From JBGCDD01 sp045105075 (lineage in GTDB: Bacteria > Pseudomonadota > Alphaproteobacteria > Rhodobacterales > Rhodobacteraceae), in contig JBGCDD010000120.1 of NCBI GenBank assembly GCA_045105075.1, positions 1 through 11,342 of the forward strand: DNA of 11,342 bases, in the 5' to 3' direction. A program made the translations under genes and the position numbers. Numbering within the stretch: the stretch's first letter is position 1; every line of letters begins with the position of its first letter. Positions 1 to 6,745 of this stretch are shown piece by piece. The notes under the pieces were generated by a model. That model was not told the origin of the DNA. It searched no databases and saw nothing but the letters and a program-made list of their open reading frames with translations.

Positions 1-258
1 CGCCAACCCTGCCAAAGTGCCCAACATGGTGGCAAATGTCGCATTCACCACTGCGATCTCAAGGCTGAGTTTCACCGCACTCCAGACCTCGGCGGACTGG
101 AAAAGCTCTTGGTACCAGCGCAAGGACCAGCCGCCCCAGACCGGCACGATTTTGGAGTAGTTGAACGAATAGATCACCAACAGGATCAAAGGCACGTAGA
201 AAAACGCCAATCCCAGCATCAGCATGATGGTCAAAAACCGAGAGCGTTTGGCAAGCAT
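1..258 (-). CDS. potI: Polyamine ABC transporter permease PotI (5' part only)
   Basis: Inner-membrane permease of a PotFGHI-type polyamine importer, pairing with PotH to form the channel. Only the first 86 codons are in the window; the rest lies beyond position 1. The protein begins MLAKRSRF, has a hydrophobic first membrane segment at about residues 10-31, and then the stretch VPVWGGWSLRWYQELF, typical of the periplasmic loop after TM1 in PotC/PotI proteins. A second membrane segment starts near residue 65. The ATG at 256-258 lies only 2 nt after the potH stop codon, so the two permeases are probably translationally coupled. The EAA loop that would confirm the family is outside the window. 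The PotI rather than PotC name rests on its PotF/G/H-like partners. Confidence 0.92.
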   Translation of the reverse strand, partial: MLAKRSRFLTIMLMLGLAFFYVPLILLVIYSFNYSKIVPVWGGWSLRWYQELFQSAEVWSAVKLSLEIAVVNATFATMLGTLAGLA

Positions 259-260
259 CG

Positions 261-1223
261 TTACGACCTCTCTGACGCTTTGCCCTGAAAATACTGGAAC
301 ACCATCATCGGCAGAACCAGCAGCAACAGCAGGACAATCGCAACCGCCGCCGCAACCGGCCAATCGCTGTTTCGAGAGAATTCATTGTAAAGGATACGTC
401 CAATCATCTGAACATTGCCGCCGCCCAGCAGATCCGGGATCACGTATTCCCCGGTCGCGGGAATGAAAACCAGCAAGCTTCCGGCAATAATGCCTGGCAT
501 CGTCAGTGGCAGTGTCACGCGGAAAAACGTGTTGATGGGGCGCGATCCAAGGTCGGCTGCGGCCTCATTCAGGCTGCCATCGAGTTTTTCCATGTTCGCA
601 TAAAGCGGCAAAATCATGAACGGCATGTAGGTGTAAACGATGCCGATATAGACGGCGAATTCGGTGTAAAGCATGCGGATCGGTTCATCGATCACGCCAA
701 TGGCCAGCAACAGGTTATTGATCGTACCCTGATCCGCCAGCAAACCCATCCAAGCATAGACCCGCAGCAGGAATGATGTCCAAAACGGTAGGATGATGCA
801 AAACAGCAAAATCGGCTTGGCAACCGGGCCAGAGCGCACAATTGCATAGGCAATCGGATAGCCAAACAGCAGACACAACAGCGTCGATGTGATCGAAATC
901 TTAAGCGAATTCAGGTAGGTATTTAGGTAAAGGTCGTCCTCGAGGATGTAGGAAAAGTTTTCGAAAACCACCCGGATCGTCAAAACACCGCCATCGGCCC
1001 ACTCGATCATTTTGGTGAAAGGCGGGCTGGCTATGGCCAGTTCAGCCAGGCTGATCTTGGCCACAATGAAAAACGGCGCAAGAAAGAAGGTCAGCAGCCA
1101 CACAAACGGAATGGCAACGATGATAAGTTGCCAGTTGCGTTGCAGCCATCGCATGACGCGGCGGTGAAACGGGCGCTTTTGTGCGGTGGCCGGCGGATCG
1201 GAGGGGGATGCTGCGTGGCTCAT
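261..1223 (-). CDS. potH: Polyamine ABC transporter permease PotH
   Basis: Inner-membrane permease, 320 residues (E. coli PotH as I recall it has 317). A basic cytoplasmic N-terminus is followed by a first membrane segment at about residues 31-53 and, overall, the usual six segments of the binding-protein-dependent permease fold. The cytoplasmic EAA loop, which contacts the ATPase, is visible as EAAADLGSRPINTFF followed by RVTLPLTMPGI. The stretches ILPFWTSFLLRVYAWMG and AVYIGIVYTYMPFMILPLY closely match PotH. I chose the ATG at 1223 because it overlaps the potG stop codon as ATGA; an in-frame start 19 codons upstream would lie inside potG. It is the third gene of the transporter operon. Confidence 0.95.
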   Translation of the reverse strand: MSHAASPSDPPATAQKRPFHRRVMRWLQRNWQLIIVAIPFVWLLTFFLAPFFIVAKISLAELAIASPPFTKMIEWADGGVLTIRVVFENFSYILEDDLYLNTYLNSLKISITSTLLCLLFGYPIAYAIVRSGPVAKPILLFCIILPFWTSFLLRVYAWMGLLADQGTINNLLLAIGVIDEPIRMLYTEFAVYIGIVYTYMPFMILPLYANMEKLDGSLNEAAADLGSRPINTFFRVTLPLTMPGIIAGSLLVFIPATGEYVIPDLLGGGNVQMIGRILYNEFSRNSDWPVAAAVAIVLLLLLVLPMMVFQYFQGKASERS

Positions 1224-2362
1224 GAGGTGAGCAGCATCGCGCTGGATGGTTCCCACGCGATGTTGACCTGATCCTCCCAAGTGATGCCGTGTTTGCGGTT
1301 CATCGGGCGCAATTGGTTGGGGGCGGTGGCGTCAATGATCTGACCGTTTGGCAATTTGATTTTATAGATCGAGGACTCGCCCAGATAGCCGACATCATCG
1401 ACAACGCCGCTGACTTGATTGACACCTGAAACCGGATCGTCAGATTTGGTGATGCGGATTTTTTCAGGCCGGATGCCGACCCAGATCTTGCTGCCTTCTT
1501 TCACCGACTGACCGTGGTCAATATAGACGTCGCAAACCTCGGTTTTGACGCGCACATGGTCGGGGCTGTCCTCAATCACGCGGCCCTCGAAAATATTGGC
1601 CGAGCCGATAAAATCAGCAACAAAACGCGACTCCGGAAACTCATAGACCTCGGTTGGTGTGCCGATTTGCTGGAACCGCCCGGCGTCCATCACCGCCAAA
1701 CGCGTGGCCAGCGTCATGGCCTCTTCTTGATCATGGGTCACGACAACAAAGGTGACGCCGACTTTTTCCTGGATATTGGCCAGCTCGAACTGGGTTTGTT
1801 TGCGCAGCTTTTTGTCAAGGGCGGCCAGCGGTTCGTCCAGCAGCAACAGTTTGGGTTCTTTGACCAAAGCGCGTGCCAGAGCCACCCGCTGGCGCTGCCC
1901 ACCCGACAATTGCTGGGGTTTTCGTTTTTTGAAATCCGCCAGCTCAACCAGCGTCAGAATATCGTGGACGCGGTCTTTGATTTCACTGCGCGAGATACGA
2001 TCTTGTTGCAGCCCAAAAGCAATGTTCTTTTCCACGCTCATATGCGGAAACAGCGCGTAGCTTTGGAACATCATATTGGTGGGGCGGTCATAGGCCGGGA
2101 CATCGGACATATCCGCGCCGTCGATGTTGATGGAACCGCCGTTCAGGTCCTCAAACCCGGCAAGCATCCGCAACAGCGTGGATTTCCCGCAGCCCGAGCC
2201 ACCGAGCAGGCAGAAAAGCTCGCCTGCGTAGATGTCCAGATCCACATTGTCGACGGCGGTCACCGCACCGTATTTCTTGGTCACGCCCTTGATCTGCACC
2301 AAGGGCGTTTGCCCCTCGGGATCAAGCCAGGGGGTGTCGGTGGCCGTGTCTGCTGCTGTCAA
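1220..2362 (-). CDS. potG: Polyamine ABC transporter ATPase PotG
   Basis: Cytoplasmic ATPase powering the importer, 380 residues from the start chosen here. Motifs in order: Walker A GGSGCGKST (about residues 54-62), Q-loop MMFQSYALFPHM (about 97-108), ABC signature LSGGQRQR (about 152-159), Walker B LLLLDEP (about 172-178) and switch histidine in VVVTHDQEEA (about 210). A C-terminal TOBE-type domain follows from roughly residue 260, with VGIRPEKI. The N-terminal extension before the ATPase core and the overall similarity fit PotG rather than PotA. No in-frame ATG exists before the core. I chose TTG at 2362 because GAGG sits 6 nt upstream. A TTG at 2398 would add 12 residues, but it abuts the potF-potG stem-loop and has no free Shine-Dalgarno. 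The stop overlaps the potH start. Confidence 0.95.
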   Translation of the reverse strand: MTAADTATDTPWLDPEGQTPLVQIKGVTKKYGAVTAVDNVDLDIYAGELFCLLGGSGCGKSTLLRMLAGFEDLNGGSINIDGADMSDVPAYDRPTNMMFQSYALFPHMSVEKNIAFGLQQDRISRSEIKDRVHDILTLVELADFKKRKPQQLSGGQRQRVALARALVKEPKLLLLDEPLAALDKKLRKQTQFELANIQEKVGVTFVVVTHDQEEAMTLATRLAVMDAGRFQQIGTPTEVYEFPESRFVADFIGSANIFEGRVIEDSPDHVRVKTEVCDVYIDHGQSVKEGSKIWVGIRPEKIRITKSDDPVSGVNQVSGVVDDVGYLGESSIYKIKLPNGQIIDATAPNQLRPMNRKHGITWEDQVNIAWEPSSAMLLTS

Positions 2363-2400
2363 TCTGGGCCTCGCATTCTGTCGCCGATGGATGTGCAAAT

Positions 2401-2429
2401 GCGGTGGCGTCTTTCACAAACGCCACCGC
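2401..2429 (-). promoter_or_regulatory. Intercistronic stem-loop between potF and potG
   Basis: A perfect 10-bp inverted repeat with arms GCGGTGGCGT and ACGCCACCGC encloses a 9-nt loop. It lies 21 nt after the potF stop codon and upstream of the potG start. In the direction of transcription it is followed by ATTTG, not a T-run, so it is not a typical intrinsic terminator. Such stem-loops after binding-protein genes are known to protect the upstream message from 3' exonucleases or to cause partial termination, which raises binding protein over membrane components. That role here is inferred. Confidence 0.7.
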
Positions 2430-2450
2430 CCCTGGTCTTTGCGTCGCCGA

Positions 2451-3560
2451 TCAGTTGCCAGCTTTGAAGTCTGTCCAGGTGCGGGTTTGCAAACGCTCAA
2501 TACGCGGAGGCAGCACAGCCGTGGTATACATCAACGCAACTTGTTCCGAGGTTGGAAAGGCGGCGGGGCTTGACAGGACTTCTTCGTCCACCATTGGCTT
2601 GGCGGTCAGGTTCGCGGTCGCATACCAGGTAAAGTTACTGTCCGCTGCGCCGACTTCGGGGCGCATCATGTAGTTCAGAAACAGGTGTGCGTCTTCGACG
2701 TTTTTTGCATCTGACGGGATCAACCAGCCATCAATCCACAGCTGCGCAGCATTCTCGCCCTTGGGCAGGAAGAAATCGAGAACCACGCCGGTTTCCGCCT
2801 CGGCAGCGCCGGACATCGCTAACAGCCCATCCGGACCCCAGGTCACGGACACACAGAATTCGCGCTGCGGCATCCGCTGATAGGCGTAGTTGTCAAAGGT
2901 TTTGACGAACGGACGCACCTTGGCAAGCATCGCGCCGGCCGCTTTGTAATCGTCGGGGTTGGTCGAGTTGGGGTCCAGACCAAGGTGGGCCAGCGCCATC
3001 GGGATGATATCGCCTGGGGAATCGAGGAACGACACGCCGCAGGAGGCCAGCTTTTCCATGTGCGCCGGATCAAACACCATATCCATCGAACCGATCGGCG
3101 CATCAGGGTAGGTTTCCAGCACCAGTTCCTGGTTATAGGTCACGCCATGGGTGCCCCACATGTAGGGAATGAAATGCGCATTGTCGGGGTCCCAGTCGGC
3201 CGCAAGCTGCGCCATCAGAGCCGGATCCATGTGCTGCACGTTGTCCAGCTTGGACTTGTCCAGGGGTGCAATGATGCCCGCGCGGATCAAACGCGCAGTG
3301 TCGCCACCCGAATGGCTGACAACGTCATAGCCGCTGTTGCCCGCAAGCAGTTTTGCGTCGATGGATTCTGCGGAATCGTAGGGGTCATAAATGACCTTGA
3401 TGCCGTATTCTTTTTCGAAATTCGCGATGGTGTCTTCGCCGATGTATTCACCCCAGTTGGTCACCTTGAGAACGCGGTCCTCGGCAAGGGCGGCACCTGT
3501 GATGAACGTAAGCGTTGAGGCAGCGAAAGTGACCGCTGCGATGCCTTTCGTGATTTTCAT
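2451..3560 (-). CDS. potF: Periplasmic polyamine-binding protein, PotF-like
   Basis: Exported substrate-binding protein of the importer, 369 residues (E. coli PotF as recalled has 370). A signal peptide with a hydrophobic core ends at about residue 26 (GAALA, then EDRV). PotF-like blocks include NWGEYIGEDTIANFEKEYG, DPDN..IPYMWGT, SCGVSFLDSP, FLNYMMRPEV and the C-terminal TRTWTDFKAGN. Pocket positions known from PotF that look retained are W36, Y39, S84, W241, D244, D277 and Y313. Several others differ: G37 for Ser, E38 for Asp, D87 for Phe, D184 for Glu and W275 for Phe. The ligand may therefore not be putrescine. I chose the ATG at 3560 because a signal peptide follows and AGGGAAAG lies about 10 nt upstream; the longer reading to 3710 is not credible. 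First gene of the importer operon. Confidence 0.93.
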   Translation of the reverse strand: MKITKGIAAVTFAASTLTFITGAALAEDRVLKVTNWGEYIGEDTIANFEKEYGIKVIYDPYDSAESIDAKLLAGNSGYDVVSHSGGDTARLIRAGIIAPLDKSKLDNVQHMDPALMAQLAADWDPDNAHFIPYMWGTHGVTYNQELVLETYPDAPIGSMDMVFDPAHMEKLASCGVSFLDSPGDIIPMALAHLGLDPNSTNPDDYKAAGAMLAKVRPFVKTFDNYAYQRMPQREFCVSVTWGPDGLLAMSGAAEAETGVVLDFFLPKGENAAQLWIDGWLIPSDAKNVEDAHLFLNYMMRPEVGAADSNFTWYATANLTAKPMVDEEVLSSPAAFPTSEQVALMYTTAVLPPRIERLQTRTWTDFKAGN

Positions 3561-3677
3561 GATGTTTTTTCTTTCCCTGTTTTTGATGCTGTTGACCGGG
3601 TTACACGCAAGTGCTGAACAGAAGGACTTTTCAGCCCCCAAAACGGGTCCCGGATCGTTTGCATGGATCTGACATTT

Positions 3678-3691
3678 TGAATGGTCATTCA
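3678..3691. promoter_or_regulatory. 14-bp palindrome, candidate operator for potF
   Basis: TGAATG and CATTCA form perfect 6-bp arms around GT, about 120 nt upstream of the potF start. It sits just downstream of a possible minus-strand promoter, so a bound repressor would cover the transcription start. This is positional inference only; no regulator gene is in the window. Confidence 0.35.
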
Positions 3692-3693
3692 GA

Positions 3694-3723
3694 ACGGTAG
3701 TCGGATGCAATCGCCCGAGTCAA
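3694..3723 (-). promoter_or_regulatory. Possible promoter of the potFGHI operon
   Basis: On the minus strand, TTGACT (3723-3718) and TACCGT (3699-3694) are spaced by 18 nt, placing a start site near 3687 and a leader of roughly 125 nt before potF. The -35 is good and the -10 is weak, as is common in alphaproteobacteria. A palindrome overlaps the predicted start site. Confidence 0.3.
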
Positions 3724-3798
3724 GCAAGAGGGGCGAACTGCTCTACCAAGCTGTCAACTTGCGTAAAGCCCCCAATAATAGTGCTTTTTAGGACGGTT

Positions 3799-3817
3799 TT
3801 TGGCGGGTGAAGCCAAA
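3799..3817. promoter_or_regulatory. Inverted repeat in the divergent control region
   Basis: Perfect 6-bp arms TTTGGC and GCCAAA flank a 7-nt spacer (GGGTGAA). It lies near the middle of the 461-nt region between the divergent importer and catabolic operons, about 50 nt upstream of the candidate -35 box of the Rieske operon. It could bind a regulator serving both operons. A weak hairpin of no function is also possible. Confidence 0.3.
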
Positions 3818-3868
3818 GCTGAGTTTTATTACAGGTTGTCTTCTGACTGGCCGTTCAATCAGAGACGC

Positions 3869-3899
3869 TTGACGGCAAGATTGCTTTGCTGGTTATGAT
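3869..3899 (+). promoter_or_regulatory. Possible promoter of the Rieske/amine oxidase operon
   Basis: TTGACG (3869-3874) is followed by TATGAT (3894-3899) with a 19-nt spacer, or by TTATGA with 18 nt. Both boxes are close to the sigma-70 consensus but the spacing is long. The start site would be near 3906, giving a leader of about 115 nt before the Rieske gene. Confidence 0.35.
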
Positions 3900-4021
3900 G
3901 TGTCCAAGCCTCTGTCACTGGGACCTTAGCGCGCGTCCAATGGGGGCGCATGACAGGCCGGTTCAACCCAAGGTTATTCAGAGTCATCCAACAGGGTGAA
4001 CATTGAGAGCGGATCGAAACG

Positions 4022-5224
4022 ATGGATCAAAAGGTCAGAGACACGTCAATTCCCAAGAACTGGGATCGCCGCGGACTGCCGGGCTGGACCTATCACAGCG
4101 CCGCGTTGCTGGGGCTGGAAAAAGAAACTCTGTTCAAAACTCATTGGCAAATCGCCTGCCATGTGTCGGATGTGCCGGACAAGGGATCGTTCAGAACCTT
4201 CGATCTGTGCGAAGAGCGCGCCATTGTTTTGCGAGATGGCGAAGGCAACGTGCGGGCGTTTCAAAACATCTGCCGTCATCGCGGCTCGCGTCTGGTTGCC
4301 AAAGAGCAAGGCACCTGTCCCAGCGCTTTGATTTGCCCGTTTCATGGGTGGGTCTACAATCTTGATGGCACCCTGCGAGGGGCTGCGCGCCCAGAATCGT
4401 TTCCGGCAATGGACAAACACCAATTTGCATTGCGCCCGATTGAAATGGAAATCTGGCATGGGTTTGTGTTCTTGCGGTTCATGCCGGGCCCACAACCGTC
4501 GGTTGCTGACCTTTTGGCCCCGTTTGAGGCGGAAGCTGCGGCCTATCGGATGGCGGATCATGTTCCAACAGACGGATTCTGGACAGAAGAGTCCCCGGTG
4601 AATTGGAAATCCGTGCGCGATGTCGACAACGAAGGCTATCACGTTGCCATGGCGCATCCCGGTTTGCAGGATCTTTACGGATCGAGTTACAATGATGAAC
4701 CTTTTGTGAATGGTGTGTCCCGGTCAGAGGGGCAATACACGCAAACCAAGGGGCGCCGGTGGGCTGTGCGCAATTACAAAAAGCTGTCCAAACCACAGTC
4801 GCATCTGCCGGAGCATTTGCATCAGAGTTGGCTCTATTATGGCATATTTCCCAACGCGGTCATTGCCATGACGCCTGAAACCGTCCTGTTTTATCAGGAG
4901 TTTCCGCTCTCTACGGGCAAATCCGTGCTTCGCAGCGCAACCTACCGCAATCCGTCAGAAGACCGCCAACAACGGGCTGCGCGCTATCTTAGCGCGCGGA
5001 TCGATCGTGAAACCGCACAAGAAGATATCCAGCTGACGATTTGGTCAAACGAGGCGATGGCCTCCAGTGGCTTCGAAGGGTTTTACCTGTCGGATCTGGA
5101 ATACGGCGTGCGCAGTCATCACGACCATTTGCGCCGGGCTCTGCCGATATACACCCTTGAAGAGGCCCCAAATGAAGACGATGTGGTCGAGCTGAACAGA
5201 TCCATGCAGGCGCAACTGGGGTGA
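4022..5224 (+). CDS. Rieske non-haem iron oxygenase, alpha subunit (quaternary-amine type)
   Basis: Cytoplasmic oxygenase component, 400 residues, that would use O2 and electrons from a partner reductase to hydroxylate or N/O-dealkylate a substrate. The N-terminal [2Fe-2S] Rieske domain has C84-R-H86 and C105-PF-H108. The catalytic domain has NWKSVRDVDNEGYHVAMAH, giving iron ligands H207 and H212, with D335 in QEDIQ the likely third ligand. The residue bridging Rieske centre and iron, three before H207, is Glu204 rather than the usual Asp; carnitine oxygenase CntA also has Glu there. The closest functional group is therefore probably the CntA/GbcA/stachydrine demethylase class. The ATG at 4022 has only a weak GCGGA upstream. 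The stop overlaps the next gene. No ferredoxin or reductase gene is in the window. The substrate is unknown; an N-methylated amine is inferred from context. Confidence 0.92.
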   Translation: MDQKVRDTSIPKNWDRRGLPGWTYHSAALLGLEKETLFKTHWQIACHVSDVPDKGSFRTFDLCEERAIVLRDGEGNVRAFQNICRHRGSRLVAKEQGTCPSALICPFHGWVYNLDGTLRGAARPESFPAMDKHQFALRPIEMEIWHGFVFLRFMPGPQPSVADLLAPFEAEAAAYRMADHVPTDGFWTEESPVNWKSVRDVDNEGYHVAMAHPGLQDLYGSSYNDEPFVNGVSRSEGQYTQTKGRRWAVRNYKKLSKPQSHLPEHLHQSWLYYGIFPNAVIAMTPETVLFYQEFPLSTGKSVLRSATYRNPSEDRQQRAARYLSARIDRETAQEDIQLTIWSNEAMASSGFEGFYLSDLEYGVRSHHDHLRRALPIYTLEEAPNEDDVVELNRSMQAQLG

Positions 5225-5475
5225 CGACAACCCCCTGCAACGAGAACGAGGCAAACCGCCAGATGGCCCTGTTGCATGAGCCGGTGGGCGCGAACGGGTC
5301 CGGTGCCGTGCGCTACGCGGCGGCGATGTATTTCTACAACCAGAAATCAATGCCCGCAGACATGCTGGAAATCTACCGTGCCTGTAGTAAATTTGATCGC
5401 GAAGACCCCATCGACATGGCCCGACACAAAGGTGTCGATGTTCCATCGGTGGCGATCTTGCGGCAGGATATATGA
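5221..5475 (+). CDS. Unrecognised small protein between Rieske and amine oxidase genes
   Basis: A predicted soluble protein of 84 residues that I do not recognise. It has no signal peptide or membrane segment. The middle (about residues 28-70) reads as mostly helical, with RYAAAMYFYNQKSMPADM followed by LEIYRACSKFDREDP. Two cysteines (C6, C55) make no metal-binding motif. Its GTG start overlaps the Rieske stop as GTGA, and its TGA overlaps the amine oxidase ATG as ATGA. This tight coupling on both sides is the main evidence that it is translated. An internal ATG at 5263, with GAGG about 11 nt upstream, would give a 70-residue protein instead. By position it could be a small subunit or assembly factor for one of the flanking oxidoreductases; that is speculation. 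Confidence 0.65.
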   Translation: MTTTPCNENEANRQMALLHEPVGANGSGAVRYAAAMYFYNQKSMPADMLEIYRACSKFDREDPIDMARHKGVDVPSVAILRQDI

Positions 5476-6734
5476 CAATGGGGTCTCAAAACCCGGACGT
5501 TATCGTGATCGGGGCCGGTGTCGCGGGTTTGGCGGCCTCACAGGCGCTGCGCCGAGCTGGTCTTGACGTCATTGTTCTGGAAGCCGCAGGCCATTCGGGC
5601 GGGCGCTGTGTCACGGATCTCACAACGTTTTCGCAACCTTTCGACCGGGGCGGTTCATGGCTGCATTCCGCAGCGATCAATCCCCTTGCGCGGATCGCTG
5701 AACAGCAAGGCATTGCCCTGCACAAAAAGGAATGGAGCTATATCAAAGTCCATGCGGACGGGCATGATCTGGGCGTGAGCGAAGTTGCCGACTATAACAC
5801 CTACTATGAAACGATGTGGGAAGCGATCGACCGCAGGGGGGCGTCCGCGCCCGACACGACCATGCTCGACGCCATGCCTGATGCACCTTGGAAGGATACC
5901 GTTGTGCATACGATTGCGCAGATGGTGGGCGCTAATGCTGATGTGACCTCGGCCCGGGACAGCTATAATTATGCTGACGCACCGGGGGACTGGCTTGTTG
6001 CGGGCGGGCTTGGAGATTTTGTGCAAAGCCTGCACGCCGATGTGCGGGTCCGCCACACCTGCCGCGTTGCCAAGATCGACTATTCTGGGCAGGAGGTTGC
6101 TGTGGCCACGTCCCAGGGCACCTTAAAGGCGCGCCATGTGATTGTGACCGTTTCAACCGGTGTGCTGGCGGCCCAGGCGATCGAGTTCATTCCGCCATTG
6201 CCCGCATCAAAACGCGACGCCATTGCGCAACTTCCAAACGGGTTGCTCAATAAAATCGGGATCGAATTTGATCCGGCCTGGGCGAGTGCCGTCGAGGGCG
6301 ATATGATCGACTACCACACCGGGGGTGATGCATTTTGTACGGTTCAATTCGGGTTTTACGGCACCAATCTGGCGGTGGGTTTTGTCGCGGGCCGCTTTGC
6401 GGATGCGCTTGAACGCGAAGGGCCGGGGGCTGCGACAGATTTTTGCCTGAACGCGTTGGGCGCAACCTTTGGCAGCGACATCAGCACGCACATCCGAAAA
6501 ACCGATGAAACAGCATGGCGCGGTAATGTGAACACGCGGGGATCCTACAGCTATGCCAAACCCGGCGGTGCCGGCGCGCGGCGCATTCTGGCGCAACCCG
6601 TTGCCGGCAAAGTGCATTTCGCCGGTGAGGCCACAATGACAGACACCTATTCGACGGTGCATGGCGCCTATCTCAGCGGGCAACGCGTGGCCACACAGGT
6701 TATCGCGCAGCTCAGCCCACACCTCTCAGACTGA
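5472..6734 (+). CDS. Flavin amine oxidase (polyamine/monoamine oxidase family)
   Basis: FAD-dependent amine oxidase of 420 residues, oxidising a C-N bond to an imine that hydrolyses to an aldehyde or ketone plus amine, with H2O2 as usual by-product. The N-terminal Rossmann fold shows GAGVAG (14-19) and E37 at the end of strand 2, then GGRC (43-46) and the FAD-contacting GGSWLH (60-65). K261 in NKIGIEF matches the conserved active-site lysine of the family. The C-terminal FAD-binding block has GSYSYAKPGG, FAGEAT (383-388) and TVHGAYLSG (395-403). The cysteine that links FAD covalently in mitochondrial MAO is absent. There is no signal peptide, so it is cytoplasmic. ATG at 5472 overlaps the upstream stop. 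Next to a polyamine importer, a polyamine-type substrate is likely, but family members also oxidise tryptophan or tyramine. Confidence 0.92.
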   Translation: MTMGSQNPDVIVIGAGVAGLAASQALRRAGLDVIVLEAAGHSGGRCVTDLTTFSQPFDRGGSWLHSAAINPLARIAEQQGIALHKKEWSYIKVHADGHDLGVSEVADYNTYYETMWEAIDRRGASAPDTTMLDAMPDAPWKDTVVHTIAQMVGANADVTSARDSYNYADAPGDWLVAGGLGDFVQSLHADVRVRHTCRVAKIDYSGQEVAVATSQGTLKARHVIVTVSTGVLAAQAIEFIPPLPASKRDAIAQLPNGLLNKIGIEFDPAWASAVEGDMIDYHTGGDAFCTVQFGFYGTNLAVGFVAGRFADALEREGPGAATDFCLNALGATFGSDISTHIRKTDETAWRGNVNTRGSYSYAKPGGAGARRILAQPVAGKVHFAGEATMTDTYSTVHGAYLSGQRVATQVIAQLSPHLSD

Positions 6735-6745
6735 CGGAGCCCAAA

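Noticed and set aside
1514..2467. 317-codon plus-strand reading frame
   Set aside because: Lies antisense to potG, whose ABC ATPase motifs are unmistakable; the plus-strand translation has no protein-like pattern.
3561..3710. N-terminal extension of the PotF-like protein
   Set aside because: The signal peptide begins at the ATG at 3560, which has its own Shine-Dalgarno; the extension would bury it.
3752..3757. Perfect TTGACA hexamer on the minus strand upstream of potF
   Set aside because: No acceptable -10 box follows at 15-19 nt; the region there is GC-rich. The TTGACT at 3723-3718 has a better partner.
4046..4657. 203-codon minus-strand reading frame
   Set aside because: Antisense shadow of the Rieske gene, which carries all metal-ligand motifs.
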